In this document: positions 32,754 to 41,135 of the stretch, piece after piece
How positions within the stretch are numbered: the first letter of the stretch is position 1
Layout: each line of letters opens with the position of its first letter
Source of the DNA: an uncultured Lachnospiraceae bacterium
GTDB taxonomy: Bacteria; Bacillota; Clostridia; Lachnospirales; Lachnospiraceae
Length of the DNA stretch: 64,000 nt
NCBI GenBank assembly: GCA_910584205.1
Contig: CAJUAA010000001.1
Span: 66,651 to 130,650 of the forward strand
Direction: 5' to 3'
The notes under the pieces: model-generated
What the model saw: the letters and a program-made list of their open reading frames with translations, nothing else
Databases searched by the model: none
What the model was told of the DNA's origin: nothing
Made by a program: the position numbers and the translations under genes

Positions 32754-34145
32754 GCGGATCTCCAGATAACCGACGGCAGCGCCGTGGACCCCGTATACGA
32801 TGTCGTTGGCCAGCCGGACCTCGTGTCCGCTGAACGGATCACGGATCTGCAGGCAGACCCGGTAGGTGCCGGCGCCCAGACAGCTGTCGCGCACGTCGAA
32901 GGGGACGTCCAGCGTGATCTCCCTGTCCGGTTCCCATAAGCGGGTGTCCGCCGGGACCGGAAGGGTGAGCGTCCTGCCGGTGTCGGTGTGCTCCAGAGTC
33001 AGGTTTACGTCGAAGGAGCGGTAGCAGCAGGAAAATCCGGTATTTTCCAGCGTGACGGACAGTGAGGAACTGCCGTCCATGGGATCCGGGCGGGAGAAGG
33101 CGGTGGAACGAAGCACATAGCGGTATCCCAGATGCCTGGAGATATAGTCGTAGCCGCTCATGCCGTGAAACGGCCCTTCCCCGGTGTAGACGGAAGCCTT
33201 CCATTTGTTCAGTACGGCCTCGTCGTAGGCGCCGTTCAGATAGGAGACTCGGGCTTTTTGAAGGTCCGCGGCGGCGCGTTCCAGATCGTTGTACGGATTG
33301 TCCAGGACCACCTCGCCCCCATGGGGGATCTTCCGGCCCAGGAGGTTCAGAAAGGAGAGTTCTTCCTCCCGCGGACGTTTTCCGTCCGGCCCGTCGCCTG
33401 GTTTTCCGTAGGTATCCAGATCCGTGGCGGAGCCCAGCATGCCGTCGTTGAAGACGCCCAGCCTTCCGGACAGGGAGGTTTTCCGGGAAACGGGATCGGA
33501 AAGCCCGGTGACGGTGCGCCACTGGTCCGGCGTGCGTACCGCCAGAAAAATGTCCGGAGAGACGACGGTGTCCAGGTGGTTCATCAGCGCCGTCAGGTCT
33601 TCTGCATTGGCGTAGCGGGAGCCATGCATCTCTCCCCAGGAGCCGATATAAGCGCCCTGGAGGAGATAGACGCAGTCTGTATGGGCGTTTAGAATCTCCG
33701 CTGTCTGGGTCATATGGGTCAGGATCTGCGAAAGGTCCGATGGCTCCCGTTCGTAGGCGTGTCCGTCCCAGTCGTACAGGAATCGTACGATGAGCTGCTT
33801 TCCGGCGTCGTGCCAGGCGCCAAGGAGGCTGTCAAGCCTTGCGAGGCCATCTTCGCTGACGGGGCCGCCGGCGTAGTTCTGCAGATTGAATTCCAGCAGG
33901 GCCAGTCCGGGCCCGGGAGCCATGCGGCGGATCTCAAGAAGCGTTTCAGGGTCTGTATCGGACAGATCGTACCGGTAGATCCGGTACCAGCCGGTCCATG
34001 GATTGGACAGTTCCAGGGCGGATTCCGGACAGTCGGCCGGGTGATATTCGGTAAAGCGAATCCCTGCGGTCACGATAAAGATCCCTGTGGCGAAGAAGAT
34101 GCACAGGATAAACAGCAGGGAAAACAGGTTTTTTTTCGTTTTCAT
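32679..34145 (-). CDS. DUF4832/DUF4874-type protein, membrane-anchored paralogue
   Basis: A 488-aa protein with an N-terminal membrane helix (about 7-28, LFSLLFILCIFFATGIFIVTAG), so the body faces the outside. It shares with the + strand neighbour the blocks SNPWTGWYRIY, GSWGEMHGSR, AVRTPDQWRTVTG, LGVFNDGMLGSATDLDTYG and GYDYISRHLGYRYV. The conserved fold seems to end at AAVGYLEI; the last 25 residues (RSLPDLSQK...) are encoded antisense to the C-terminus of the neighbour, as if a stop codon was lost after inverted duplication. GWGEMHG-type motifs with an acidic residue fit a glycoside hydrolase, but this is not established. The ribosome site is weak (AGGAAAG/GGAACC). Confidence 0.72.
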   Translation of the reverse strand: MKTKKNLFSLLFILCIFFATGIFIVTAGIRFTEYHPADCPESALELSNPWTGWYRIYRYDLSDTDPETLLEIRRMAPGPGLALLEFNLQNYAGGPVSEDGLARLDSLLGAWHDAGKQLIVRFLYDWDGHAYEREPSDLSQILTHMTQTAEILNAHTDCVYLLQGAYIGSWGEMHGSRYANAEDLTALMNHLDTVVSPDIFLAVRTPDQWRTVTGLSDPVSRKTSLSGRLGVFNDGMLGSATDLDTYGKPGDGPDGKRPREEELSFLNLLGRKIPHGGEVVLDNPYNDLERAAADLQKARVSYLNGAYDEAVLNKWKASVYTGEGPFHGMSGYDYISRHLGYRYVLRSTAFSRPDPMDGSSSLSVTLENTGFSCCYRSFDVNLTLEHTDTGRTLTLPVPADTRLWEPDREITLDVPFDVRDSCLGAGTYRVCLQIRDPFSGHEVRLANDIVYGVHGAAVGYLEIRSLPDLSQKDLFSRAPVGEADRRPV

Positions 34146-34397
34146 AGTCTGAAAAGGTTCCGGTCTTTCCTAATGACAGGTATAAGAATATACGATTTTG
34201 TGTAGCGTCTGCCATTATATTAAAAGGAAGCTCGCTGATGCTCGCGCAGGTCATCAACTTCCGCTTCGCTCCAGTTGGTGACATTGTATCACAAACAGGA
34301 TTGAAAAACCACTATGAAAATCAGACGGTACAGACATCAGGCTGCGCGGACATCCATCCTGCGCGGACATCAAGGTGCACAGACAGGAGAAGCGTTC
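34146..34397. other. Intergenic region between divergent genes with a palindromic element
   Basis: This 252-base gap separates the minus-strand DUF4832 gene from the glycosyltransferase fusion. It contains a stem built of GGAAG (34226-34230) with CTTCC (34258-34262) enclosing TGATG (34236-34240) with CATCA (34252-34256), and a second pairing GTCATCAACT with AGTTGGTGAC (34250-34282) that would compete with it. Promoters for both directions should lie here, but I see no clean hexamer pair. Confidence 0.45.
34226..34262. repeat. Palindromic unit, possible REP-like element
   Basis: Nested complementary blocks GGAAG/CTTCC and TGATG/CATCA with a GC-rich loop (CTCGCGCAGGT). A compact hairpin without a T-run between divergent genes may be a repeated palindrome of the genome or an RNA-level signal; only one copy lies in this window. 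Confidence 0.35.
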
Positions 34398-36536
34398 ATG
34401 AAGAAAATATCGGTGATCATTCCCATGTACAATGCGGCGCAGTATATCGAGCCGTGCATACAGTCGGTACAGAATCAGACGTGCGGGGAACTGGAGATCC
34501 TTGTGATTGATGACGGATCTACGGATTTCGGTCCGGCCGCGGTGGAAAAGCTGTGCAGGTCGGACGACCGGGTCCGTCTGATCCGTCAGGAGAACGGGGG
34601 CGTTTCCCGGGCGCGGAATCACGGGCTTGACGCGGCGGAGGGCGAATATGTGTTCTTTCTGGACAGCGACGACGCCATCCATCCGCGCCTTCTGGAGGAA
34701 CTGTCCTGTCAGGCGGACCGGTATCAGGCGGATCTGGTTTTCTGCTGCTGCCGGAAATTAAAGGACGGGGAATTTCAGAAAGCCCTGCGGGACGCTTCCG
34801 CAGACGACCGGCCCGCCCGGTGGAAGATGGCGGAGGCAGAGGAGGCGGAGCAGTGGCTGCACCTCCAGTATGTGAACGAGCTGACGGGCATCGGCGGCAA
34901 GCTGGTCCGTACGTCCCGCATCCGGGACCTGCGCTTTGACGAGGGACTGTCCAACGGGGAGGATACGTATTTCCTCTATGAGCTGATCAGCCGGGGCGTC
35001 CGGATCGGGCGCTATCCCGGGGACTGGTATTATTACCGGATGCATGAGCAGAGCATTACCCATTCCGCCGCCATGCTGCAGGGAGACCGGTATGTGGAGA
35101 GCTGCCGGCGGGTCCGGGACCTGGAGTACGGGAAAGGGCGCATGGACTATGCCCTCACGTGGGAAGGGTATCTGATCCAGCAGATGAAGCGGGCGTTCCT
35201 GGTCCGCAGGAGCCGAAAGGACCGGAAGGGGCAGAAGAGCCTGCGGAAAACGGCGTCGATGGAGCGGAAGCATCCGCTGTACCGACGGCTGTTTATCAGC
35301 ACCCGCTTTCTGTTCTGGTGCTGTTTTTACTGTTACCCGTTGTATGCACCCCTTGGCAGGTTCATCCCTGCCTTATGGAAGCTGAAGGAGTCGATCGTGA
35401 TGAGTAAAAAGGACGCGGATGTGGGAATTCTGACGTTCCACTGTTCGGACAATTATGGGGCCATGCTGCAGGCCTGCGGCCTGAAAACCTGGCTTAAGGA
35501 ACAGGGGGTCCGGACCGACGTGGTCCGCTACGAGCCGCCGTACATGACCGGAAGGCACTGGTTTATCCCCTATGTGCCGATCCCGGGCCTGAAGGGCCGG
35601 ATCTGGTGCCTGAAAAATATGCTGGACGGTTACCGGAACCACCGGAAGATGGGGGAGGACTATACCAGGCAGCGGGCGAACATGCGCCGGTTCCGGGAGG
35701 AGCATCTGGTGGATTCAAACCATCCACGGCTGCTGTTCGCACCCCAGCTGAGCAGCCTTCCCTACCGGAATTACGTGGTGGGCAGCGACCAGATCTGGAA
35801 CCCGAACATCACCTGCGGCCTCAGAAAGGCGTATTTCGGGGCGTTTTCCAACAAGCGGAAGAAAAATGTCGTGGCCTACGCCGCCAGCTTCGGAGGCGCG
35901 TCCATTCCGTCTGCCTGGGACGGACAGTTTGCGAAGCTGATTCAGAGCGTGGACGCCGTGTCGGTCCGGGAGGAAGCGGCGATCCCCTATGTGAAGCGCT
36001 TCTGTAAAGGAGAGGTGACGGCGGTGCTGGACCCGGTCTTCTTTCTCCCGAAGGAAACCTGGCAGAAAATGGAGCGGGCGCCGGAGAAAAAGGGCTATAT
36101 CTTCGTCTACATTACGGAAAAAAATCAGGAACTGACGGACTATGTGAAAAAATTATCAAAAGAGACCGGGCTTCCGGTTATCGAGACGAGAACCGGCAGG
36201 CTGGGGGCGGACGACAGCTTTCAGGTGGACTATACCACGGGACCGGCGGAATTTCTAGGCTACATCCATCACGCCGACTACGTGGTGACCAACTCCTTCC
36301 ATGGAATCGCCTTCTCCATCATTTTCCGGAAACGGTTTCTGGCGTTTCTGCACCGGAGCCTGGGGGCGCGGATCCGGAATATCCTGAAGCTCCACGGGCT
36401 GGAAGGGCGGATCTGTGAGGAAGGAAATGAGCCGGAGATGGAAGGCGGCGTGGACTGGGATGCGGTGGCCGCAAGGACCGAAGAGCTGACCAGAGATTCG
36501 GGACGGTTCCTGCTGGAACACCTGTCCGTTCAGTGA
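34398..36536 (+). CDS. Fusion of family 2 glycosyltransferase and polysaccharide pyruvyl transferase
   Basis: A 712-aa two-domain enzyme. Residues 1-330 are a GT2 glycosyltransferase (VIIPMYNAAQYIEPCIQSV, VIDDGSTDFG, GGVSRARNHGL, LDSDDAIH). Residues about 340-712 are a polysaccharide pyruvyl transferase of the CsaB/WcaK type (VGILTFHCSDNYGAMLQACG, YVVGSDQIWNPNI, VAYAASFGG, FLGYIHHADYVVTNSFHG), which adds a ketal pyruvate to a sugar. The start at 34398 follows ACAGGAGA; the open frame upstream lacks such a site. The fusion would couple sugar addition with pyruvylation. An F420-dehydrogenase-beta-like gene next door, often found with pyruvyl transferases, supports this reading. Acceptor unknown. 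Confidence 0.85.
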   Translation: MKKISVIIPMYNAAQYIEPCIQSVQNQTCGELEILVIDDGSTDFGPAAVEKLCRSDDRVRLIRQENGGVSRARNHGLDAAEGEYVFFLDSDDAIHPRLLEELSCQADRYQADLVFCCCRKLKDGEFQKALRDASADDRPARWKMAEAEEAEQWLHLQYVNELTGIGGKLVRTSRIRDLRFDEGLSNGEDTYFLYELISRGVRIGRYPGDWYYYRMHEQSITHSAAMLQGDRYVESCRRVRDLEYGKGRMDYALTWEGYLIQQMKRAFLVRRSRKDRKGQKSLRKTASMERKHPLYRRLFISTRFLFWCCFYCYPLYAPLGRFIPALWKLKESIVMSKKDADVGILTFHCSDNYGAMLQACGLKTWLKEQGVRTDVVRYEPPYMTGRHWFIPYVPIPGLKGRIWCLKNMLDGYRNHRKMGEDYTRQRANMRRFREEHLVDSNHPRLLFAPQLSSLPYRNYVVGSDQIWNPNITCGLRKAYFGAFSNKRKKNVVAYAASFGGASIPSAWDGQFAKLIQSVDAVSVREEAAIPYVKRFCKGEVTAVLDPVFFLPKETWQKMERAPEKKGYIFVYITEKNQELTDYVKKLSKETGLPVIETRTGRLGADDSFQVDYTTGPAEFLGYIHHADYVVTNSFHGIAFSIIFRKRFLAFLHRSLGARIRNILKLHGLEGRICEEGNEPEMEGGVDWDAVAARTEELTRDSGRFLLEHLSVQ

Positions 36537-36547
36537 GGAGGCGCGCG

Positions 36548-37684
36548 ATGAAAGACCATACAGCAGTATTATATAAGGAAAAAAAGGAATGCTGCGGCTG
36601 CGGCGCCTGCGCGGATGCGTGTCCCGCCGGCGCGATCCGCATGGTCCGGGACCGGGAGGGCTTTTCCTATCCGAAGGTGGATCCCGGGCTGTGCACCGGC
36701 TGCGGACGATGCGCCAAAGTCTGTCCGCTGAAGGAGGACAGCCGGGAAACGCAGGCAAATGCGTATTACGGAGTACAGGCGAAGGAGGAGAAGGTCCGGC
36801 ACGGAAGCTCCTCCGGCGGCATGTTCCCGGTCCTGGCGGCGTATGTCTTCCGGCAGCAGGGCGTGGTCTACGGCGCCGCGTTCAATGAGAAGATGGAAGT
36901 GGCGCACCGGCCGGCGCGGAACATGGAGGAGCTGGAAGGGCTGAAGAAGACCAAATACGTCCAGAGCAGCTTACAGGGCGTGTATAAAAGCATTCAAAAG
37001 CAGCTGGAGGACGGGCGTTGGGTGCTGTTCTGCGGGACGCCCTGCCAGGCCCACGGCCTGAAGAAATTCCTGCGAAAGCCGTATCCCCGTCTGATCCTGA
37101 CGGATCTGATCTGCTACGGCGCGCCGTCCCCCGGAGTCTGGCGTTCCTACGTCCGGGACGTGGAGCAGAAGCACAGAGGCAGGATGACGGCGTTTTCCTT
37201 TCGGGACAAGAGAAACCGGGATAACGGGCACACGTGTGCATACGTAGTGAATGGGAAAGAGTACGCGGGAGACCTGAATCGGAATCCGTACTGCCGGATG
37301 TATTTTACCAACTATATCATACGTCCCTCCTGCCACAGCTGCCGTTTCTGCAGCGTGGATCGGGACAGTGATATGACCATTGGCGATTACTGGGGGATCG
37401 AGCGGGTCCGGCCGGATCTGGACGACGGCATGGGGACCTCCGTGGTGATCCTCCATACGGAGAAGGCGAAGGAGATCTGGGAACAGGTGAAAGAGGAGCT
37501 GTCCTGGTTTGCCTGTGAGGAAAAGGATGTGCTGCAGCCCAGGCTCACCGGGCCCACGGCGGCGGGAACCGGCAGAGGGCTGTTCATGGCGCTGTACGGG
37601 CTTCTGCCCTTTTCCGCCTTTCAGGTTCTGTTTACAAAAGCCGTGTCCGGCGGCGTATGGCTGAGGAGGTTGTTGAGACGTTGA
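36548..37684 (+). CDS. F420 hydrogenase/dehydrogenase beta-like ferredoxin protein of a glycan locus
   Basis: A 378-aa cytoplasmic iron-sulphur protein. Two 4Fe-4S motifs lie at the N-terminus (CCGCGACADACPAG and CTGCGRCAKVCP, residues about 14-70). The rest is the beta-subunit N- and C-terminal domains (HGSSSGGMFPVLAAYV, FCGTPCQAHGLKKFL, DLICYGAPSPGVW, SCRFCSVDRDSDMTIGDYWG). Stand-alone proteins of this kind occur beside polysaccharide pyruvyl transferases in Firmicutes and Bacteroidetes and may reduce a sugar or pyruvyl intermediate; the reaction is not known. The start at 36548 is 8 bases after GAGGAGG; the ATG at 36533 overlaps that site. The stop overlaps the next gene (TTGA). Confidence 0.82.
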   Translation: MKDHTAVLYKEKKECCGCGACADACPAGAIRMVRDREGFSYPKVDPGLCTGCGRCAKVCPLKEDSRETQANAYYGVQAKEEKVRHGSSSGGMFPVLAAYVFRQQGVVYGAAFNEKMEVAHRPARNMEELEGLKKTKYVQSSLQGVYKSIQKQLEDGRWVLFCGTPCQAHGLKKFLRKPYPRLILTDLICYGAPSPGVWRSYVRDVEQKHRGRMTAFSFRDKRNRDNGHTCAYVVNGKEYAGDLNRNPYCRMYFTNYIIRPSCHSCRFCSVDRDSDMTIGDYWGIERVRPDLDDGMGTSVVILHTEKAKEIWEQVKEELSWFACEEKDVLQPRLTGPTAAGTGRGLFMALYGLLPFSAFQVLFTKAVSGGVWLRRLLRR

Positions 37685-38358
37685 ATATCATGCAGTTTAC
37701 CAAAAAAGCCGGGCGGGCGGTATATCACAGGCTCCGGGACGCAGAGTGGAGGCACTATAAAAAACGGCGGAAACGCCGGCTGAAGAACACGGATTTTACG
37801 ATCATCGCCTCCAACTGCAACGGGTCGTTCATGTACTACGACTGCGGGCTGAGGTATTTGACGCCCACCGTCAATCTCGCCATGCGCATGGATGATTTTG
37901 TGAAAATGGCGGAGCGCCTTCCCTGGTACATGGAGCAGGACATCGTGCAGGCGGAGGAGACCCAGGGATGCCCGGCCGGGATTCTGGGCGGGGACGTGCG
38001 GATCGAATTCGTCCATTATCAGACGTTCGAGGAGGGCGTCCGCAAATGGGAAGAGCGCAAAAAACGGATCAATTGGGAAAACCTGTTTCTGGTGGGGACG
38101 GAAAAGGACGGGTGCACCGAGGAGACGATCCGACGGTTTGAGAACCTTCCTTATCCCAACAAGGTGCTGTTCACCCGGAGGGAATATCCGGAGTATCCGT
38201 CCACGTATTACATCCGGGGATTTGAAGACCGGCAGGAACTGGGCGTGCTGACCTTTTATAAGAAGCAGCTGAGAAAAAGGCGGTATCTGGATGATTTTGA
38301 CTATGCGGCCTTCTTAAACGGCGGCCGATCCGGACAGACAGAAAGTGGAGGAAGCTGA
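37681..38358 (+). CDS. DUF1919 exopolysaccharide protein
   Basis: A 225-aa protein of the DUF1919 family, found in capsule and exopolysaccharide clusters. Diagnostic blocks are FTIIASNCNGSFMYYDCGL, LTPTVNLAM, DVRIEFVHYQTFEEGVRKWEER and KRINWENLFLVGTEKDG. The fold is probably GT-like, with an acyl- or glycosyl-transferase role, but no activity is established to my knowledge. The start is taken as TTG at 37681 (GGAGG 11 bases before, TTGA overlap with the previous stop); ATG at 37690 or 37657 are alternatives. Confidence 0.75.
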   Translation: MNIMQFTKKAGRAVYHRLRDAEWRHYKKRRKRRLKNTDFTIIASNCNGSFMYYDCGLRYLTPTVNLAMRMDDFVKMAERLPWYMEQDIVQAEETQGCPAGILGGDVRIEFVHYQTFEEGVRKWEERKKRINWENLFLVGTEKDGCTEETIRRFENLPYPNKVLFTRREYPEYPSTYYIRGFEDRQELGVLTFYKKQLRKRRYLDDFDYAAFLNGGRSGQTESGGS

Positions 38359-38359
38359 T

Positions 38360-40063
38360 ATGACGGAGATGTTTCGATATTTGACAGGAATACTGGAGAA
38401 GGAAGAACAGCGGGCGTGGAGGATCTGCGCATTTTTAAGCCTGTTAAGCCCCATTGTGGATATCTTCAGCTTTTCCGTCATCATCTATATTATCAACATT
38501 GTGGTCCGGGAAAACGAGGCTTCCCCGAGGCTGGTGGCGTTCACCTTTTTCATGGCGGCGGTGTCCGTGGGGAAATGCCTGTTTGAGCTGTACAAGAGCC
38601 GGATTTCCAACCGGTTCGTGTACGACGGGGCCCAGAAGCTGTCCATGAAGATCTATGAGCTGCTGATCAAGGAGGATCTGACGGACCATAATGAGAAAAG
38701 CGCCATGCAGGCGCTGACCATGGTGCGCAGCGATACGACCAGCTGCATCAACATCATCAACGCCTGCATCGGCATCTGGGTCAACGGAGTGACCATGGCG
38801 GGGTACGCGCTGGTGCTGATCCTGGTATCCGGATGGATCGGGGTGGCGGTCAGCGCGCTTCTGGTACTGCTCATGGCGGGCGTCTTTCTCCAGAACCGCG
38901 CCCGGATCAAGACCTACGGGGAGCGGTGCCGGGCGTATGAGATCCGCGCCAATTCCCAGATCACCATCGCCTACGGCACCTTTAAAGAGATGAAGATCGA
39001 CGACCGGTCCGCCTTCATCCTTCAGAAATACGGGGACGCCAGCAGCGGTTACGCAAAGGTGCAGAGTGAGTTCCGCTATAAGAGCGGCGGCGTCAGCATC
39101 CTTATGCAGAATTCCATCATGGCGGTCATGTTCGCCGCCCTGGCGGTATTTCTCGTGGCAGGAGCGGATCTGGCGGCGGTCCTGGCGCCCATGGTCGTCT
39201 ACATTACGGCGCTGGTCCGCATGATTCCCATGGCCTACGGGGTCATCAGCGGCATGAACAATGTGGAGTTCGCCAGAAGGCCCTATCAGACATTGAAGGA
39301 AAATATGGCGCGGTATGAGGCGGTAAAAGCAAGGGAGACGCAGTATGCGGGGCTTCGCCAGAAGAAACTGACCTTCCGGAAGGGACTGTCCGTCCGGGGG
39401 CTGACCTTCGGCTATCGGGAGGACCGGAAGATCTTCGACGATGCCTCCATCGAGATCCCGGTAGGCTGCTCCATCGCCGTCATCGGGGCGTCCGGCGCGG
39501 GCAAGACCACATTTCTGGATCTGATTCTGGGCCTTCTGAAGCCCCAGAGCGGGCATGTATTGTATGACGACTACGATATCGTCACCCAAACGGACGGGGA
39601 AGGGCCCTGCCGCGCCAGCATGGGCGATCTGGTCAGCTATATTCCCCAGACCGTGTACCTGAACGGAGAGACCATCCGGAACAACGTGGCGTTTTTTGAG
39701 GACGAGAACGAGATCGACGACGCCCGGGTGGAGGAGTGCTTAAGATGCGCGCAGATCTGGGAGGACGTGCAGCGGATGCCCGACGGGGTCCGCACGCTCA
39801 TCGGGGAGAACGGGACGGCCATCTCCGGCGGCCAGAGACAGCGGGTCGCCCTTGCCAGAGCGCTCTATAAGGATTTTGAACTGCTGGTGATGGACGAGGC
39901 CACGGCGGCTCTGGACATGGAGACCGAGCGGGCGGTCATTGACTCCATCCGGCAGGTAAAGGGCAACAAGACCCTGCTTATGGTGACACATCACATGAGC
40001 CTGGCAGGGGAATGCGACGTGGTGTATAAAATCGAGAATCAGAAGATCGTTCAGGTCAAATGA
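38360..40063 (+). CDS. ABC exporter, fused membrane and ATPase domains
   Basis: A 567-aa half-transporter of the MsbA/PglK type. Six membrane helices fill residues about 20-310. The ATPase domain (about 345-567) has Walker A GASGAGKTT, signature SGGQRQRVALARALY, Walker B LLVMDEATAALD and the switch His in VTHH. In a polysaccharide locus such a protein usually flips a lipid-linked oligosaccharide. The start is ATG 38360, 9 bases after GTGGAGG; the ATG at 38345 sits inside that site's upstream gene end. It stands between DUF1919 and a glycosyltransferase, and the next gene follows immediately. Confidence 0.88.
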   Translation: MTEMFRYLTGILEKEEQRAWRICAFLSLLSPIVDIFSFSVIIYIINIVVRENEASPRLVAFTFFMAAVSVGKCLFELYKSRISNRFVYDGAQKLSMKIYELLIKEDLTDHNEKSAMQALTMVRSDTTSCINIINACIGIWVNGVTMAGYALVLILVSGWIGVAVSALLVLLMAGVFLQNRARIKTYGERCRAYEIRANSQITIAYGTFKEMKIDDRSAFILQKYGDASSGYAKVQSEFRYKSGGVSILMQNSIMAVMFAALAVFLVAGADLAAVLAPMVVYITALVRMIPMAYGVISGMNNVEFARRPYQTLKENMARYEAVKARETQYAGLRQKKLTFRKGLSVRGLTFGYREDRKIFDDASIEIPVGCSIAVIGASGAGKTTFLDLILGLLKPQSGHVLYDDYDIVTQTDGEGPCRASMGDLVSYIPQTVYLNGETIRNNVAFFEDENEIDDARVEECLRCAQIWEDVQRMPDGVRTLIGENGTAISGGQRQRVALARALYKDFELLVMDEATAALDMETERAVIDSIRQVKGNKTLLMVTHHMSLAGECDVVYKIENQKIVQVK

Positions 40064-40092
40064 AAACGGCTGTGGGAAGGGAGAGGATGCAG

Positions 40093-41082
40093 ATGTACAG
40101 GGACAGGGTGTCCATCGTGACGCCGGTCTACAACGGGGAAAGCCATCTGGCGGGGATGCTGGATTCCGTACTGGCCCAGACGTGGCCGAATCTGGAGATG
40201 ATTCTGGTGGACGACGGTTCGTCGGACGGGACGATTCAGGTGGCGGAGGGCTACCGGGAAGCATTTTCCCGGAAGGGCATTCCCTACGAGATCGTAAAGG
40301 CGCCTCATAAGCACGCGTCCGGAGCCGTGAATCAGGGACTGCCTCTGGTGACGGGAGAATATCTCATCTGGCCCGACAGCGACGACGTACTGGCGCCGGA
40401 ATCCGTCAGGAAGCGGGTGGAGTTTCTGAAAGCCCATCCGGAATACGAATGCGTCCGGTCCCTGTCCTGGTACTTTGACGCTTCCACGGGAGAGCGCAGG
40501 GAGAAGGGCGACGAGAAAAGAGGGGATCTGTCGAAGGAGGAGCTGTTCTGGGACATTCTGGAATCGTCCACCTTTGTCTGCTGCGGCTGCTACATGCTGA
40601 GATCCGAACGGTTTTTTGAGATCTATCCGGAGCGCAGGATACCGGAATATCCGGTAGGCCAGAATTTCCAGATGCTCCTGCCATTCATGTACCGCCACCG
40701 GTGCCCCACGCTCCGGGAGGAGCTTTACGGGGTTGCGGTCCGTCAGGACAGCCATTCCAGAGCCAGGCTGACCCAGGAGCAGGAGGAGCGGAAATATCTG
40801 GACTACGAGCATCTGATCGACGACATCGTACAGATCTGCGGGATGACGGACCGGAAATCGCTGGAACGCATCGCCTGCTGGAAGGCAAAGCGCAGATACT
40901 CCATCTCGCTGAAATACGGCCGGAAGAAACAGGCGGTCCGTGCCCTTCATACCATGCGCCGGTGCGGAAACGCGGGATTTGGGAGGGTTTTAAAGGAAAC
41001 GATCTGGATCTGCCTGGTCAACGGCTGGGTGGAGGAGCACATTTATCCGATTTATCGAAAACTGTTTGAGAGGACCCGGTAG
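40093..41082 (+). CDS. Family 2 glycosyltransferase
   Basis: A 329-aa GT2 enzyme: VSIVTPVYNGESHLAGMLDSVL, LVDDGSSDGT, HKHASGAVNQGLP and the metal motif WPDSDD (about residue 95). The LRSLSWYFD and YPVGQNFQMLLP stretches are typical of the acceptor side in this subfamily. The start at 40093 follows GGGAAGGGAGAGG by about 6 bases; an ATG at 40060 that overlaps the ABC transporter stop is the alternative and would add 11 residues. Donor and acceptor unknown. Confidence 0.82.
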   Translation: MYRDRVSIVTPVYNGESHLAGMLDSVLAQTWPNLEMILVDDGSSDGTIQVAEGYREAFSRKGIPYEIVKAPHKHASGAVNQGLPLVTGEYLIWPDSDDVLAPESVRKRVEFLKAHPEYECVRSLSWYFDASTGERREKGDEKRGDLSKEELFWDILESSTFVCCGCYMLRSERFFEIYPERRIPEYPVGQNFQMLLPFMYRHRCPTLREELYGVAVRQDSHSRARLTQEQEERKYLDYEHLIDDIVQICGMTDRKSLERIACWKAKRRYSISLKYGRKKQAVRALHTMRRCGNAGFGRVLKETIWICLVNGWVEEHIYPIYRKLFERTR

Positions 41083-41135
41083 GAGACGCAGGGCCCGTCA
41101 GACATCCGGAAAGGATATTCACAGGAGGGATATTC

